Source: UBA1413 sp964552955 (GTDB lineage Bacteria; Bacteroidota; Bacteroidia; Bacteroidales; Prolixibacteraceae). From it: 64,000 nt of DNA. Shown here piece by piece: positions 7,861 to 15,634 of the stretch (positions within the stretch are counted from its first letter, which is position 1; every line of letters begins with the position of its first letter). Below the pieces are notes generated by a model. It saw only the letters and a program-made list of their open reading frames with translations. It was not told the DNA's origin and did not search any database. The DNA lies in the NCBI GenBank assembly GCA_964552955.1, contig CAZKIU010000005.1, positions 48,195 through 112,194 on the forward strand. Reading direction: 5' to 3'. Made by a program: the position numbers and the translations under genes.

Positions 7861-9291
7861 TCACTGGGCCGCCTGCTGAAAGACAATCTCGCTGAGGCCA
7901 GCCATCTGCCCCTTGTCGCCCAGATAAATCCTTACATCCAGTTTATTATCCCTGACCCGGACGATCTTTTCTGGGGTCCAGGTGAATTCTCCCCTGGAAG
8001 TGGTAAAGGTGCCTGCAGCCACGCCTTCGAATTCAATTTTTTGCCAGGAGGGGAGGAGGCAGTCGCCCACGCTGGCGCGGATCCTGTAAACCCCGTTTCT
8101 GACATTGATCTGGTAATCGTACCATTGATGGGGGTTGGTACATTCGGCTTTCTGGCCACGGAACAGAACGGCGGGAAGGCGTACATTCCCCATTGGGCCG
8201 ACCGAGATCCATTCCACCTTACCGGGGGTATTCCACTCACCGAGTAACCAGCCCATTCCCAGGAAATCCTCGAAAGCCGAGGCGTTCCTGACATTTCCAA
8301 GGGGCCCGGCCGGCTTCCCAAAGAGGATCTGTCCTTTGGTGAAAAACTGGCTGTTGTGGGGTTGCCGACCGTAGTAAAGTTCCAGTAGTTGGGGGTAGAA
8401 ATTGACACTGTTGTAGTCGGCCGCCTGAAGGGTGGGGACCGTCTCCGATCGGACTACCGTCAGGTTCAGGTTTTCCAGGTTGCCATCGCCCCAGATGGTG
8501 CCGATAGGATCGCCCTTCTGCAGTTGCTGGTTGCGGGTGACCATCAGGTCGCGGTTGAAGAGGTTCTGATAGATATAATAGATGCCGGCAGAGGAGGCGC
8601 TTTCGAGGCAGAGGGCTGCCTTAGGTTCGGCCGTCCCCGGAATCCTGGTCTCCACCCAGATCACTTTCCCGGCTTCCATGGCCAGGACTGCAAATTTCTC
8701 GAGTCCACGGCCGTTGACCACATCAATGCCCACTCCGGGGAAGAAACGGTCTTCTCCCGAAGAAGCGGCATTGGCTCCACTGTATGAATACATGTAGCTT
8801 TCCTCGTTGTTTCTCCACAGGAAACCACCGGTAAAGGAAACCGGAAAGGTGAAATCCCAGGGATCGACCAGGGGCTGGCCTGCCGGAGCCAGGGCCACCA
8901 ATGCATCCTTACGCAGTAATCCATGCGTTTGCTTATAGGATGAGAGGGCTGCTATATTTTTATTGTCAGCCACAAACAGCGTCATGGGGCCTAATGTAGT
9001 CGCGGGAGTACGGAAACTTACCGCGATCAGGAGCGTATCGGACCCCACCCTGATCAGGTTAAACCTGTTTTTCAGCGCGAGGAGTTCCACTTCGGTCTCT
9101 TCAAAGCGAAAAGTCTCGCCGATGGCCAGGTTAACATAGGTGGTGTTGCCCCACCTGAAGGTGTCGGTGGAGAGGCTGTCGGAGGGAACAGCCGCCTGTG
9201 TGGTGCCATTTTCCTGCCGGGCAGCAAGGGTGGGTGGGGCAACCACCGCAAATCCCGCTAAAAGGCAGATTATCAACGCAAATTTGTTCAT
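7861..9291 (-). CDS. exported protein with a degenerate M23-like domain and C-terminal carbohydrate-binding-like domain
   Basis: The start is set at the ATG at 9291 because it opens a clear signal peptide (NKFALIICLLAGFAVVAPPTLAA); the frame runs open 31 codons further upstream without a plausible N-terminus. 476 residues. The middle (FPGVGIDVVNGRG, AGKVIWVETRIPG, YYIYQNLFNRDLMVTRN, LQKGDPIGTIWGDGN) follows the order of a LytM/M23 beta-sheet domain. However, the zinc ligands (HxxxD and HxH) are not present, so peptidase activity is not expected. The C-terminal region (YDYQINVRNGVYRIRASVGD) looks like a malectin/galactose-binding fold. Its function is unknown; a binding or scaffold role is my inference. 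Confidence 0.6.
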   Translation of the reverse strand: MNKFALIICLLAGFAVVAPPTLAARQENGTTQAAVPSDSLSTDTFRWGNTTYVNLAIGETFRFEETEVELLALKNRFNLIRVGSDTLLIAVSFRTPATTLGPMTLFVADNKNIAALSSYKQTHGLLRKDALVALAPAGQPLVDPWDFTFPVSFTGGFLWRNNEESYMYSYSGANAASSGEDRFFPGVGIDVVNGRGLEKFAVLAMEAGKVIWVETRIPGTAEPKAALCLESASSAGIYYIYQNLFNRDLMVTRNQQLQKGDPIGTIWGDGNLENLNLTVVRSETVPTLQAADYNSVNFYPQLLELYYGRQPHNSQFFTKGQILFGKPAGPLGNVRNASAFEDFLGMGWLLGEWNTPGKVEWISVGPMGNVRLPAVLFRGQKAECTNPHQWYDYQINVRNGVYRIRASVGDCLLPSWQKIEFEGVAAGTFTTSRGEFTWTPEKIVRVRDNKLDVRIYLGDKGQMAGLSEIVFQQAAQ

Positions 9292-9486
9292 TGTGTTCTT
9301 TTGAGTAGGTGATCTGGGGCTCCTGAAACGCTCCTGTAGAAGTAATCCGGTGACCAGGTGAGACCCCTGGGGTGTTGAGAGCAACTATCGGGCCAGGAAC
9401 AGCTGAAACTCTGCTACGGTCCACCTGTAAATGCGCTGGATCCTGGATATGCTTTCTCCCCATGGCCCCCGGGTGGAAATGGGGGG

Positions 9487-10608
9487 TCACTTTATCGAAA
9501 ATCTATATATTGTGGTCGACCGGAGCGTATCGCCGGGAAGGAGTAGGGTGGTGGGGAATTGGGGTTGGTGAGGAGAGTCGGGGAAGTGCTGGGTTTCGAA
9601 GCAGAAACCGGTCCGCCGGCTGTACGCCACACCACTCTTGCCCACTTCAGTGCCTTTGAGGTGATTGCCCGTGTAGAGCTGAATCCCGGGTTCGGTGGTG
9701 AGAACTTCCATATAACGGCCACTCCCGGGTTCCCAGGCCGATGCGGCAAAAACAGGTTCTGGAGATCCCTGGCCCAGAATATAGTTGAAATCATAACCAC
9801 TGGCGATCTGAAGCTGAGGATCTTCCCTGTCAATTCTTTCCCCTATCGGGTGCGGGGTGGTGAAATCAAGGCTGCTCCCCCTGATATCTTTGATTTCACC
9901 TGTGGGAATCATGAAGGAGTCTACCGGGGTAACCTCCCCGGCCATGATCACCACCACATGGTCGAGAATATCACCGTTCCCTTCCCCCCGCAGATTGAAA
10001 TAGCTGTGGTTGGTCAGGTTAAAGTGCGTGGGTTTGTCGCTTACAGCATTGTAGTCGATACGCAATTCATTCTCCGGGGTTAAGGTATAGGTGACGGTGA
10101 CGGTTTTATTTCCGGGGAAACCCCATTCGCCGTCGGGCGAGTGGAGGGTCATCACCACATGGTTATCCTGTTGATGGGCCTCCCACACCTGGCGGTAGAA
10201 ACTTTCGGGCCCCGAGTGAATGCAGTTGGGGCCATTGTTGACTGGTAGCCGGAAGGTGTCGCTGCCGATAGTGAAGGCTGCGCCGGAAATGCGGTTGGCA
10301 AAGGGCCCCACCGTGGCTCCGTGGCTGGCCCCATATTTCACATAATCTGCAACCGATGCAAAACCCAGTACCACATCAGCGGGTTCCCCATCTTTTCCGG
10401 GGACAAGGATGGAAACAATCTTGGCTCCGTAGTTGGTTACCGATACCCGCATGCCCCGCTCGTTGGAGAGGGTGTATAATGCGGTTTTCTTTCCATTGAT
10501 CAGGGTGTCAAAGGCTGCTGCAGAAAGGTCCATCACCGTGTTTTTAGAAGTTTTCGTGGTACATGAAAAAAGAAAAAGAACAATGATAAGTAAAGGGAAG
10601 CGGTTCAT
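9487..10608 (-). CDS. galM: aldose 1-epimerase, lipoprotein form
   Basis: 373 residues. It interconverts alpha and beta anomers of aldoses such as galactose. A short signal peptide ends in the lipobox LFSC (C16), so the enzyme is probably anchored facing the periplasm, as seen in several Bacteroidota. Family motifs: TNYGAKIVSILVPGKDG, GPFANRISGAAF, NNGPNCIHSGP, LTNHSYFNLRG and the C-terminal FCFETQHFPDSPHQP, which carries the catalytic glutamate. It is divergent from the SDR gene at 10647, with only a 38-base shared upstream region. Confidence 0.93.
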   Translation of the reverse strand: MNRFPLLIIVLFLFSCTTKTSKNTVMDLSAAAFDTLINGKKTALYTLSNERGMRVSVTNYGAKIVSILVPGKDGEPADVVLGFASVADYVKYGASHGATVGPFANRISGAAFTIGSDTFRLPVNNGPNCIHSGPESFYRQVWEAHQQDNHVVMTLHSPDGEWGFPGNKTVTVTYTLTPENELRIDYNAVSDKPTHFNLTNHSYFNLRGEGNGDILDHVVVIMAGEVTPVDSFMIPTGEIKDIRGSSLDFTTPHPIGERIDREDPQLQIASGYDFNYILGQGSPEPVFAASAWEPGSGRYMEVLTTEPGIQLYTGNHLKGTEVGKSGVAYSRRTGFCFETQHFPDSPHQPQFPTTLLLPGDTLRSTTIYRFSIK

Positions 10609-10622
10609 GTCGTAAATTTTGC

Positions 10623-10634
10623 CCTAAATTTAGG
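10623..10634. promoter_or_regulatory. 12-bp perfect palindrome in divergent promoter gap
   Basis: CCTAAATTTAGG lies in the 38-base region between the starts of galM (minus) and the TIGR01777 gene (plus). A short gap, divergent genes and a perfect palindrome suggest a shared operator. AT-rich palindromes also arise by chance, so confidence is low. Confidence 0.3.
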
Positions 10635-10646
10635 AAAAATTTGAGG

Positions 10647-11522
10647 ATGAAGATTGCCTTAACAGGATATAGGGGCATGATAGGGCGTGCCCTGGTGAAG
10701 GAGTTGGAGGGGGCCGGGCATGATGTGGTATTTCTGACCCGCGGGATGCTCTATGATGAGCCGGGGGGTCTGCTGAGGTCTGCCCTGAAAGGGAGTGATG
10801 CCGTGGTTCATTTGGCAGGAGCGCCGGTCTTGCAGCGGTGGACGGCCCGGGCGCGGAAGGAGATCCTGGAAAGCCGGACGGTCACCACGCGTCATCTGGT
10901 GAAAGCCGTCAATGGATTGTCTCCGGAGGAGCGACCTGCCCTGTTTCTGTCGGCTTCGGCCATCGGGATCTACCGGAACGGGGCGTTGCATGATGAGCAG
11001 AGCGATCTTTATGACACCCATTTTGCAGCGGAGGTGACCCGGGCCTGGGAGGAGGCTTCCGCCGACCTCCATGACGCCGTACGGCGGGTCATTTTTCGCA
11101 TCGGGCTGGTGCTGGAGGCCCGTTCCCGGCTGATCTCCCTGTTGTGGTGGCCCTTCCTGCTGGGGGTGGGAGGGCCGGTAGGTTCCGGAAAACAGCCGTT
11201 CCCCTATATCCACCTCCACGATCTGATACGCGCCATGGTCTGGGCCATGGATCACAGCAAGGCGTGCGGGATCTATAATCTGGTGGCCCCGGAGAGGGTC
11301 TCTAACCGCGATCTGGCGCGCCGCCTGGGGGCAATCCTGAAACGACCGGCATGGCTGCCCGTTCCTCCCTTTATGGTGAAACTTGTTTACGGGAAAGCCT
11401 CTGTCATGGTCCTCGAAAGTCCGGCGGTCCTCCCCAATAGAATGTTGGCTGAAGGTTTCAGCTTCCGTTATCCTACCCTGCAAGAGGCCCTGAAGGAAGT
11501 GGTCGCAAGCAGGAAAAAGTAA
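10647..11522 (+). CDS. TIGR01777-family NAD(P)-dependent epimerase/dehydratase-like protein (YfcH/SDR39U1)
   Basis: 291 residues from the ATG at 10647; a TTG six bases upstream is the alternative start. The N-terminal nucleotide-binding motif is GYRGMIGRAL; LAGAPVLQRWTARARKEILESR, SASAIGIY and the PYIHLHDLIRAM segment identify the TIGR01777 atypical-SDR family. In this family the usual YxxxK pair is replaced (here SAIGIYRNG). The reaction is not known. It shares an upstream region with galM and is followed by a bidirectional terminator. Confidence 0.85.
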   Translation: MKIALTGYRGMIGRALVKELEGAGHDVVFLTRGMLYDEPGGLLRSALKGSDAVVHLAGAPVLQRWTARARKEILESRTVTTRHLVKAVNGLSPEERPALFLSASAIGIYRNGALHDEQSDLYDTHFAAEVTRAWEEASADLHDAVRRVIFRIGLVLEARSRLISLLWWPFLLGVGGPVGSGKQPFPYIHLHDLIRAMVWAMDHSKACGIYNLVAPERVSNRDLARRLGAILKRPAWLPVPPFMVKLVYGKASVMVLESPAVLPNRMLAEGFSFRYPTLQEALKEVVASRKK

Positions 11523-11544
11523 TCCGGCCTGACTTCCCTGAAAA

Positions 11545-11583
11545 TAAAAAAGCTGTCCCCGGTAATCGGAGACAGCTTTATGT
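11545..11583. terminator. bidirectional intrinsic terminator
   Basis: AAAGCTGTC (11549-11557) pairs with GACAGCTTT (11571-11579); after one mismatch, three more pairs lead to loop GTAAT. A-rich DNA on the left and T-rich on the right let it serve both convergent genes, the SDR gene (ends 11522) and pckG (ends 11612). Confidence 0.75.
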
Positions 11584-11611
11584 TTTACGGAGATTAAATC
11601 CTGATGAAGGA

Positions 11612-13405
11612 TTATTTCAGCCGCTCTTTGAGTTTGGTGAATTCTTCCTTCAGTTCGACGGGCAGGCGGTTGCCGAATTTGGCGTAGTGCTCTTCGATGA
11701 GTTCGCACTCCTGCTGCCATTTGGCCGTGTCGACTTTCAGCAGTTCCCCGAGGTTTTCAGCCACATTTTCGATGCCGCTCAAGTCGAGGTCTTCGTTGCG
11801 GGGCACGAGGCCGATAGGTGTTTCCACACCTTCGACGGCATTGTTGCAGCGGTCGAAGATCCATTCGAGGACGCGGATGTTGTCACCGTAGCCGGGCCAG
11901 AGCCATTTGCCGTTGTCGTCTTTGCGGAACCAGTTGACGTTGAAGATTTTGGGCAGGTTTTCTTTCACCGGGGCCGTTTCGCCGATGTTGATCCAGTGCT
12001 GGAAGTAATCGCCCATGTGGTAGCCACAGAAGGGGAGCATGGCGAAGGGGTCGCGGCGCACGCCGGCTTTAAGGCCGATGGCGGCGGCGGTCACTTCAGA
12101 GCCTACGATGGAACCCAGGAAGACTCCATGGTTCCAGTTGAAGGATTCGAAAACCAGGGGCACCGTGGAAGGACGGCGGCCACCGAAGAGGAAGGCCGAG
12201 ATGGGCACCCCTGCGGGGTTCTCCCACTCTTTGTCAATCACGGGGCACTGGCTGGCCGGTGCGGTGAAACGGGCATTGGGATGGGCCACAGGCTCGGTGC
12301 CGGCGGGATCATGGACTTTATTTTTCCAGTTGATGGTTCCGGCAGGGCAGGGTGTGCCGATGCCTTCCCACCACACATCGCCATCGGGGGTCAGCCCCAC
12401 GTTGGTGAAAATGGAGTTTTTGGTCATGCTCAGCATAGCGTTCGGGTTGGTGTCCATGGAAGTCATGGGAGCCACGCCGAAGAAGCCGGCTTCGGGGTTG
12501 ATGGCATAGAGTTTACCATCTTTGCCGAATTTCATCCAGGCGATGTCGTCGCCCACGGTTTCCACGGTCCATCCGGGAATGGTGGGGATGAGCATGGCCA
12601 GGTTGGTTTTGCCGCAGGCACTCGGGAAGGCGGCGGCCACATATTTCTTCTCACCCTTGGGGTTGGTCAGTCCGAGTATCAGCATGTGCTCGGCAAGCCA
12701 TCCTTGCTGTTTGGCCATATAGGAGGCAATGCGCAGGGCGAAACATTTCTTGCCCAGGAGGGCGTTGCCGCCGTAACCCGATCCATACGACCAGATTTCG
12801 CCGGTTTCCGGGAAATGAGAGATAAATTTCTTTTCGATGGGGGCACACGGCCAGGCCACGTCCTGCTGTCCGGGCTCCAGAGGAGCTCCCACGGAATGCA
12901 TACAGGGCACGAAATAACCGTTTTCTCCCAGGATGTCGAGGACGGCCTTGCCCATGCGGGTCATGATGCGCATGTTGACCACCACGTAAGCCGAGTCGGT
13001 GATTTCCACACCGATGTGGGCGATGTCAGAACCCAGGGGACCCATGCTGAAGGGAATCACATACATGGTACGCCCTTTCATGCATCCCTTGTAAAGATCA
13101 CGCATGGTAGCCTTAAGTTCGTCGGGTGCCATCCAGTTGTTGCTGGGACCGGCATCTTCCTTCCGGGAGGTGCTGATGAAGGTACGGTCTTCCACACGGG
13201 CCACATCGGAAGGGTCGCTCTGGAAATAGTAGCTTCCGGGGCGTTTCTCCTCGTTCAGCTTGACGGCGGCGCCGGCGGCAACCATCCCATCAAGTAAACG
13301 CTGGTTTTCCTCTTCGGAACCATCGCACCAATATACACTGTCGGGCTCACACCAGTCAGCCCACTCCTGAACCCAGGCAATCAATTTTTTGTGATTTGTT
13401 GTCAT
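11612..13405 (-). CDS. pckG: phosphoenolpyruvate carboxykinase (GTP)
   Basis: 597 residues, the usual length of the GTP-dependent enzyme. It interconverts oxaloacetate + GTP and PEP + CO2 + GDP in the cytosol. The P-loop with active-site cysteine is FPSACGKTN; other family motifs are DCEPD-like WCEPDSVYWCDG, RTMYVIPFSMGPLGS, WSYGSGYGGNALLGKKC, GDDIAWMKF, NPEAGFFGVAP and FLFGGRRPSTVPLV. With pyk and maeB, also in this window, it sets the PEP/C4-acid node, either in gluconeogenesis or in succinate-type fermentation. A TATATTTG -7 element lies 55 bases upstream. Confidence 0.97.
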   Translation of the reverse strand: MTTNHKKLIAWVQEWADWCEPDSVYWCDGSEEENQRLLDGMVAAGAAVKLNEEKRPGSYYFQSDPSDVARVEDRTFISTSRKEDAGPSNNWMAPDELKATMRDLYKGCMKGRTMYVIPFSMGPLGSDIAHIGVEITDSAYVVVNMRIMTRMGKAVLDILGENGYFVPCMHSVGAPLEPGQQDVAWPCAPIEKKFISHFPETGEIWSYGSGYGGNALLGKKCFALRIASYMAKQQGWLAEHMLILGLTNPKGEKKYVAAAFPSACGKTNLAMLIPTIPGWTVETVGDDIAWMKFGKDGKLYAINPEAGFFGVAPMTSMDTNPNAMLSMTKNSIFTNVGLTPDGDVWWEGIGTPCPAGTINWKNKVHDPAGTEPVAHPNARFTAPASQCPVIDKEWENPAGVPISAFLFGGRRPSTVPLVFESFNWNHGVFLGSIVGSEVTAAAIGLKAGVRRDPFAMLPFCGYHMGDYFQHWINIGETAPVKENLPKIFNVNWFRKDDNGKWLWPGYGDNIRVLEWIFDRCNNAVEGVETPIGLVPRNEDLDLSGIENVAENLGELLKVDTAKWQQECELIEEHYAKFGNRLPVELKEEFTKLKERLK

Positions 13406-13459
13406 TCTGCAGATTTAAAAGATGAAAATTAAGTATTATATTTTGCTTTTATTCAATTG

Positions 13460-13467
13460 CAAATATA
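13460..13467 (-). promoter_or_regulatory. Bacteroidota -7 element (TATATTTG) upstream of pckG
   Basis: On the minus strand this reads TATATTTG, matching TAnnTTTG. It is 55 bases upstream of the pckG start. No good TTTG -33 box is seen at the usual spacing. The rest of 13406-13702 shows no gene. Confidence 0.4.
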
Positions 13468-13702
13468 ACCGGAAAAGAGGAAGAAAAGCCGAAGCCGGGC
13501 GGCGGTATGAAGGTGTTATCCTGCTGAAAATGGGTTAAATGAAGCGCACCGGCCGGAAATCATAAGCATGGGAAAATGGCCCTCTCCCGAAAGTGTTGCT
13601 GTACAACAGTTACTGAAAGATATTACCCCCTCAGGCTATGATAAGGGCAGCATGTTAAATAAAAATTAATAAAAAATTCCGGCCTCGGGGAGGGGTGCTG
13701 GT

Positions 13703-14602
13703 TTATGACCTCGGGTGGAATTGCTGGATGGTGCTTTTAAGGAAATCCTTATCAATATGGGTGTAAATCTCGGTGGTCAGGATCGACTCGTGCCCGAGCA
13801 TCTCCTGAACGGCCCTCAGATCGGCCCCCCCATTAATCAGATGGGTAGCAAAGGAGTGCCGGAAGGTGTGGGGACTGATTTTCTTCCCCAAGCCCACTTT
13901 TTCAGCCAATCCTTTGATAATGGTGAAAACCATCACCCTGCTCAGATTTTTTCCCCGGCGGTTAAGAAAGAGAATGTTGGTGCAATCCTTGCCAATGTGG
14001 AGGGTTTTGCGGTAGCCCTCGAGGTACTTGTTGATCTCTTCCATGGCATTCTTGCTGATAGGGATCAGCCGCTCCTTGTCCGCTTTCCCTTCTACCTTGA
14101 TGAAGCCCTGGTCAAAATAGAGATTGCTGATTTTCAGACTGACCAGCTCCGAAACCCGGAGCCCGCAACTGTACAGGGTCTCCAGCATGGCCCGGTTCCG
14201 TTGCCCTTCAGGCTTGGATACATCCACTGAATCAATGAGCAGATCAATCTCCTCCATCGACAGTACGTCGGGTAGTTTTCTTCCTACCTTGGGCGACTCC
14301 AGCAATGTGGTGGGATCATTCAGGATCTTCTCTTCAATCAGTAGATATTTGAAAAAGGACTTTATCCCTGAGATCGTTCTGGCCTGAGTGCGCGGACTGA
14401 CTCCTTTCAGGTTAAGCCATTCCACAAATTTCTTCAGATGCATCAACCTGACCTTCTCCGGAGGGACTTTTTTGAATTCTTCTTCCAAAAAAAGGATTAA
14501 CTTATTGATGTCGTTGACATACGCGGATACAGAATTCTGAGACAGAGATTTCTCCAGCTTAAGAAATTCCTCGTAACCTTTCTTACATTCGACCCATTTC
14601 AT
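13703..14602 (-). CDS. xerD: tyrosine recombinase XerD-like
   Basis: 299 residues, the usual size of XerC/XerD. Residues 1-90 form the SAM-like core-binding domain (EEFLKLEKSLSQNSVSAYVND). The catalytic domain follows with ETLYSCGLRVSEL (first Arg), the HTFRHSFATHL box and the nucleophile in TTEIYTH. The known role is to resolve chromosome dimers at dif together with FtsK; ftsK lies 3.3 kb away on the same strand. No attachment site or cargo genes flank it, so a chromosomal Xer enzyme is more likely than a mobile integrase. Confidence 0.9.
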   Translation of the reverse strand: MKWVECKKGYEEFLKLEKSLSQNSVSAYVNDINKLILFLEEEFKKVPPEKVRLMHLKKFVEWLNLKGVSPRTQARTISGIKSFFKYLLIEEKILNDPTTLLESPKVGRKLPDVLSMEEIDLLIDSVDVSKPEGQRNRAMLETLYSCGLRVSELVSLKISNLYFDQGFIKVEGKADKERLIPISKNAMEEINKYLEGYRKTLHIGKDCTNILFLNRRGKNLSRVMVFTIIKGLAEKVGLGKKISPHTFRHSFATHLINGGADLRAVQEMLGHESILTTEIYTHIDKDFLKSTIQQFHPRS

Positions 14603-14986
14603 ACGCCTGTTTTTTAATTAATTCATCTTTCATTGGTTAAACCTCAAAGCTGATCTTACCTGGCTTTTCCATCTCCTGTCCCTTATTCCCATTCCGGTTG
14701 CACTTCCTTCAGGTCACCCGTTCCTCGCTCATAGTCCCCTTCTCACATCATGGCCGGATGAGCCGGCCATACCCCCGCAAGGATCGGGCTGCCTTTTGCA
14801 CCACGGTCAGCCCAGGATCACATCAATACCATGCACGTCTCAACTTTATGATTCGCTTCCCTCTTTTATTTTTTAAATCCCAAAAAACGTAATTTTGTTC
14901 CTGAAAGCATGATTAATTCATGCTCTCCAATTTCCCGCAAAGAAAACAAAATATAATCTATTAAATATAAGAAAAAATTTGATTGG
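14603..14986. other. intergenic region between xerD and aroQ (divergent)
   Basis: 384 bases without a supported gene. The xerD-proximal half is near the window's average base composition; the last ~130 bases before aroQ are clearly AT-rich and contain A/T runs expected of promoter DNA. I see no strong -7 element, hairpin or repeat. Confidence 0.5.
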
Positions 14987-15418
14987 ATGATGAAAATTTT
15001 ACTAATAAATGGTCCCAACCTTAATCTTTTAGGAATAAGGGAACCCGGCATATACGGAGAAAGAAAATTCGAAGAATATGTTCAGAAATTAAAGATGGAT
15101 TTTCCTGATGTGGAATTGGTTTATTATCAATCAAATGTCGAGGGAGAGATCATCGATAAGATACAAATGTTTGGATTCAGCTGCGATGGGATTATTTTGA
15201 ATGCAGGAGGGTATACCCATACTTCGGTAGCCATCAGGGATGCCATTTCAGCGGTTCCTGCTCCCGTACTAGAAGTTCATATTTCCAATACCCTGTCGCG
15301 CGAATCCTTTCGCCACACCTCCATGATCGGGCCCGTGTGCAAGGGATGTATTATGGGATTCGGACTGGAATCTTACCGGCTGGCACTCCTTTACCTGACC
15401 AGGAATCCTGAATCCTGA
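14987..15418 (+). CDS. aroQ: 3-dehydroquinate dehydratase, type II
   Basis: 143 residues, typical for the dodecameric type II enzyme of the shikimate pathway (3-dehydroquinate to 3-dehydroshikimate). Signature segments: INGPNLNLLGIREPGIYG (with the active-site Tyr), NAGGYTHTSVAIRDA and EVHISNTLSRESFR (His and Arg of the active site). The first half is more AT-rich than the surroundings. Oddly, the last four codons and the stop (AAT CCT GAA TCC TGA) are units of the intergenic 7-bp repeat that continues downstream, so the native C-terminus appears to have been extended or replaced by repeat DNA. Confidence 0.95.
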   Translation: MMKILLINGPNLNLLGIREPGIYGERKFEEYVQKLKMDFPDVELVYYQSNVEGEIIDKIQMFGFSCDGIILNAGGYTHTSVAIRDAISAVPAPVLEVHISNTLSRESFRHTSMIGPVCKGCIMGFGLESYRLALLYLTRNPES

Positions 15419-15496
15419 GTCTGGAATCTGGAATCCTCCCGACTGAGTCGAGACTCCACTTCGCTACGTGAGTCTGGAATCTGGAGTCTGGAATCC
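15402..15496. repeat. 7-bp repeat array enclosing a 32-bp element, overlapping the aroQ 3' end
   Basis: Units GAATCCT, GAGTCTG and GAATCTG run in exact 7-base steps. They start inside aroQ and are interrupted at 15439-15470 by a 32-bp element (starts CCCGACTGAGTCGAGACTCC, ends CGCTACGT), then four more 7-mers follow. These units are the reverse complement of those at 5101. Diverged GAAGGTCAGAAT copies follow to about 15540. Confidence 0.88.
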
Positions 15497-15634
15497 TAAG
15501 TTCTGAAGGTCAGAATATACGAAGGTCAGAATTAAGGAATTCTTCATGAGGGGATCTTAATGGGATTTGGCGTAAGTTTGCAGGGTGAGAGCATCATGAA
15601 TCGATAATAGCAATAAAAGGCAGGAGGCAGAGCA

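Noticed and set aside
11687..13297. Long (536-codon) open frame on the plus strand
   Set aside because: It lies antisense to pckG, whose protein is conserved throughout; its translation is Gly/His/Val-rich shadow sequence with no motifs.
13703..14602. Integrase marking a mobile island
   Set aside because: The protein matches chromosomal XerD in length; there is no tRNA, direct repeat or cargo nearby, and the neighbours are housekeeping genes.
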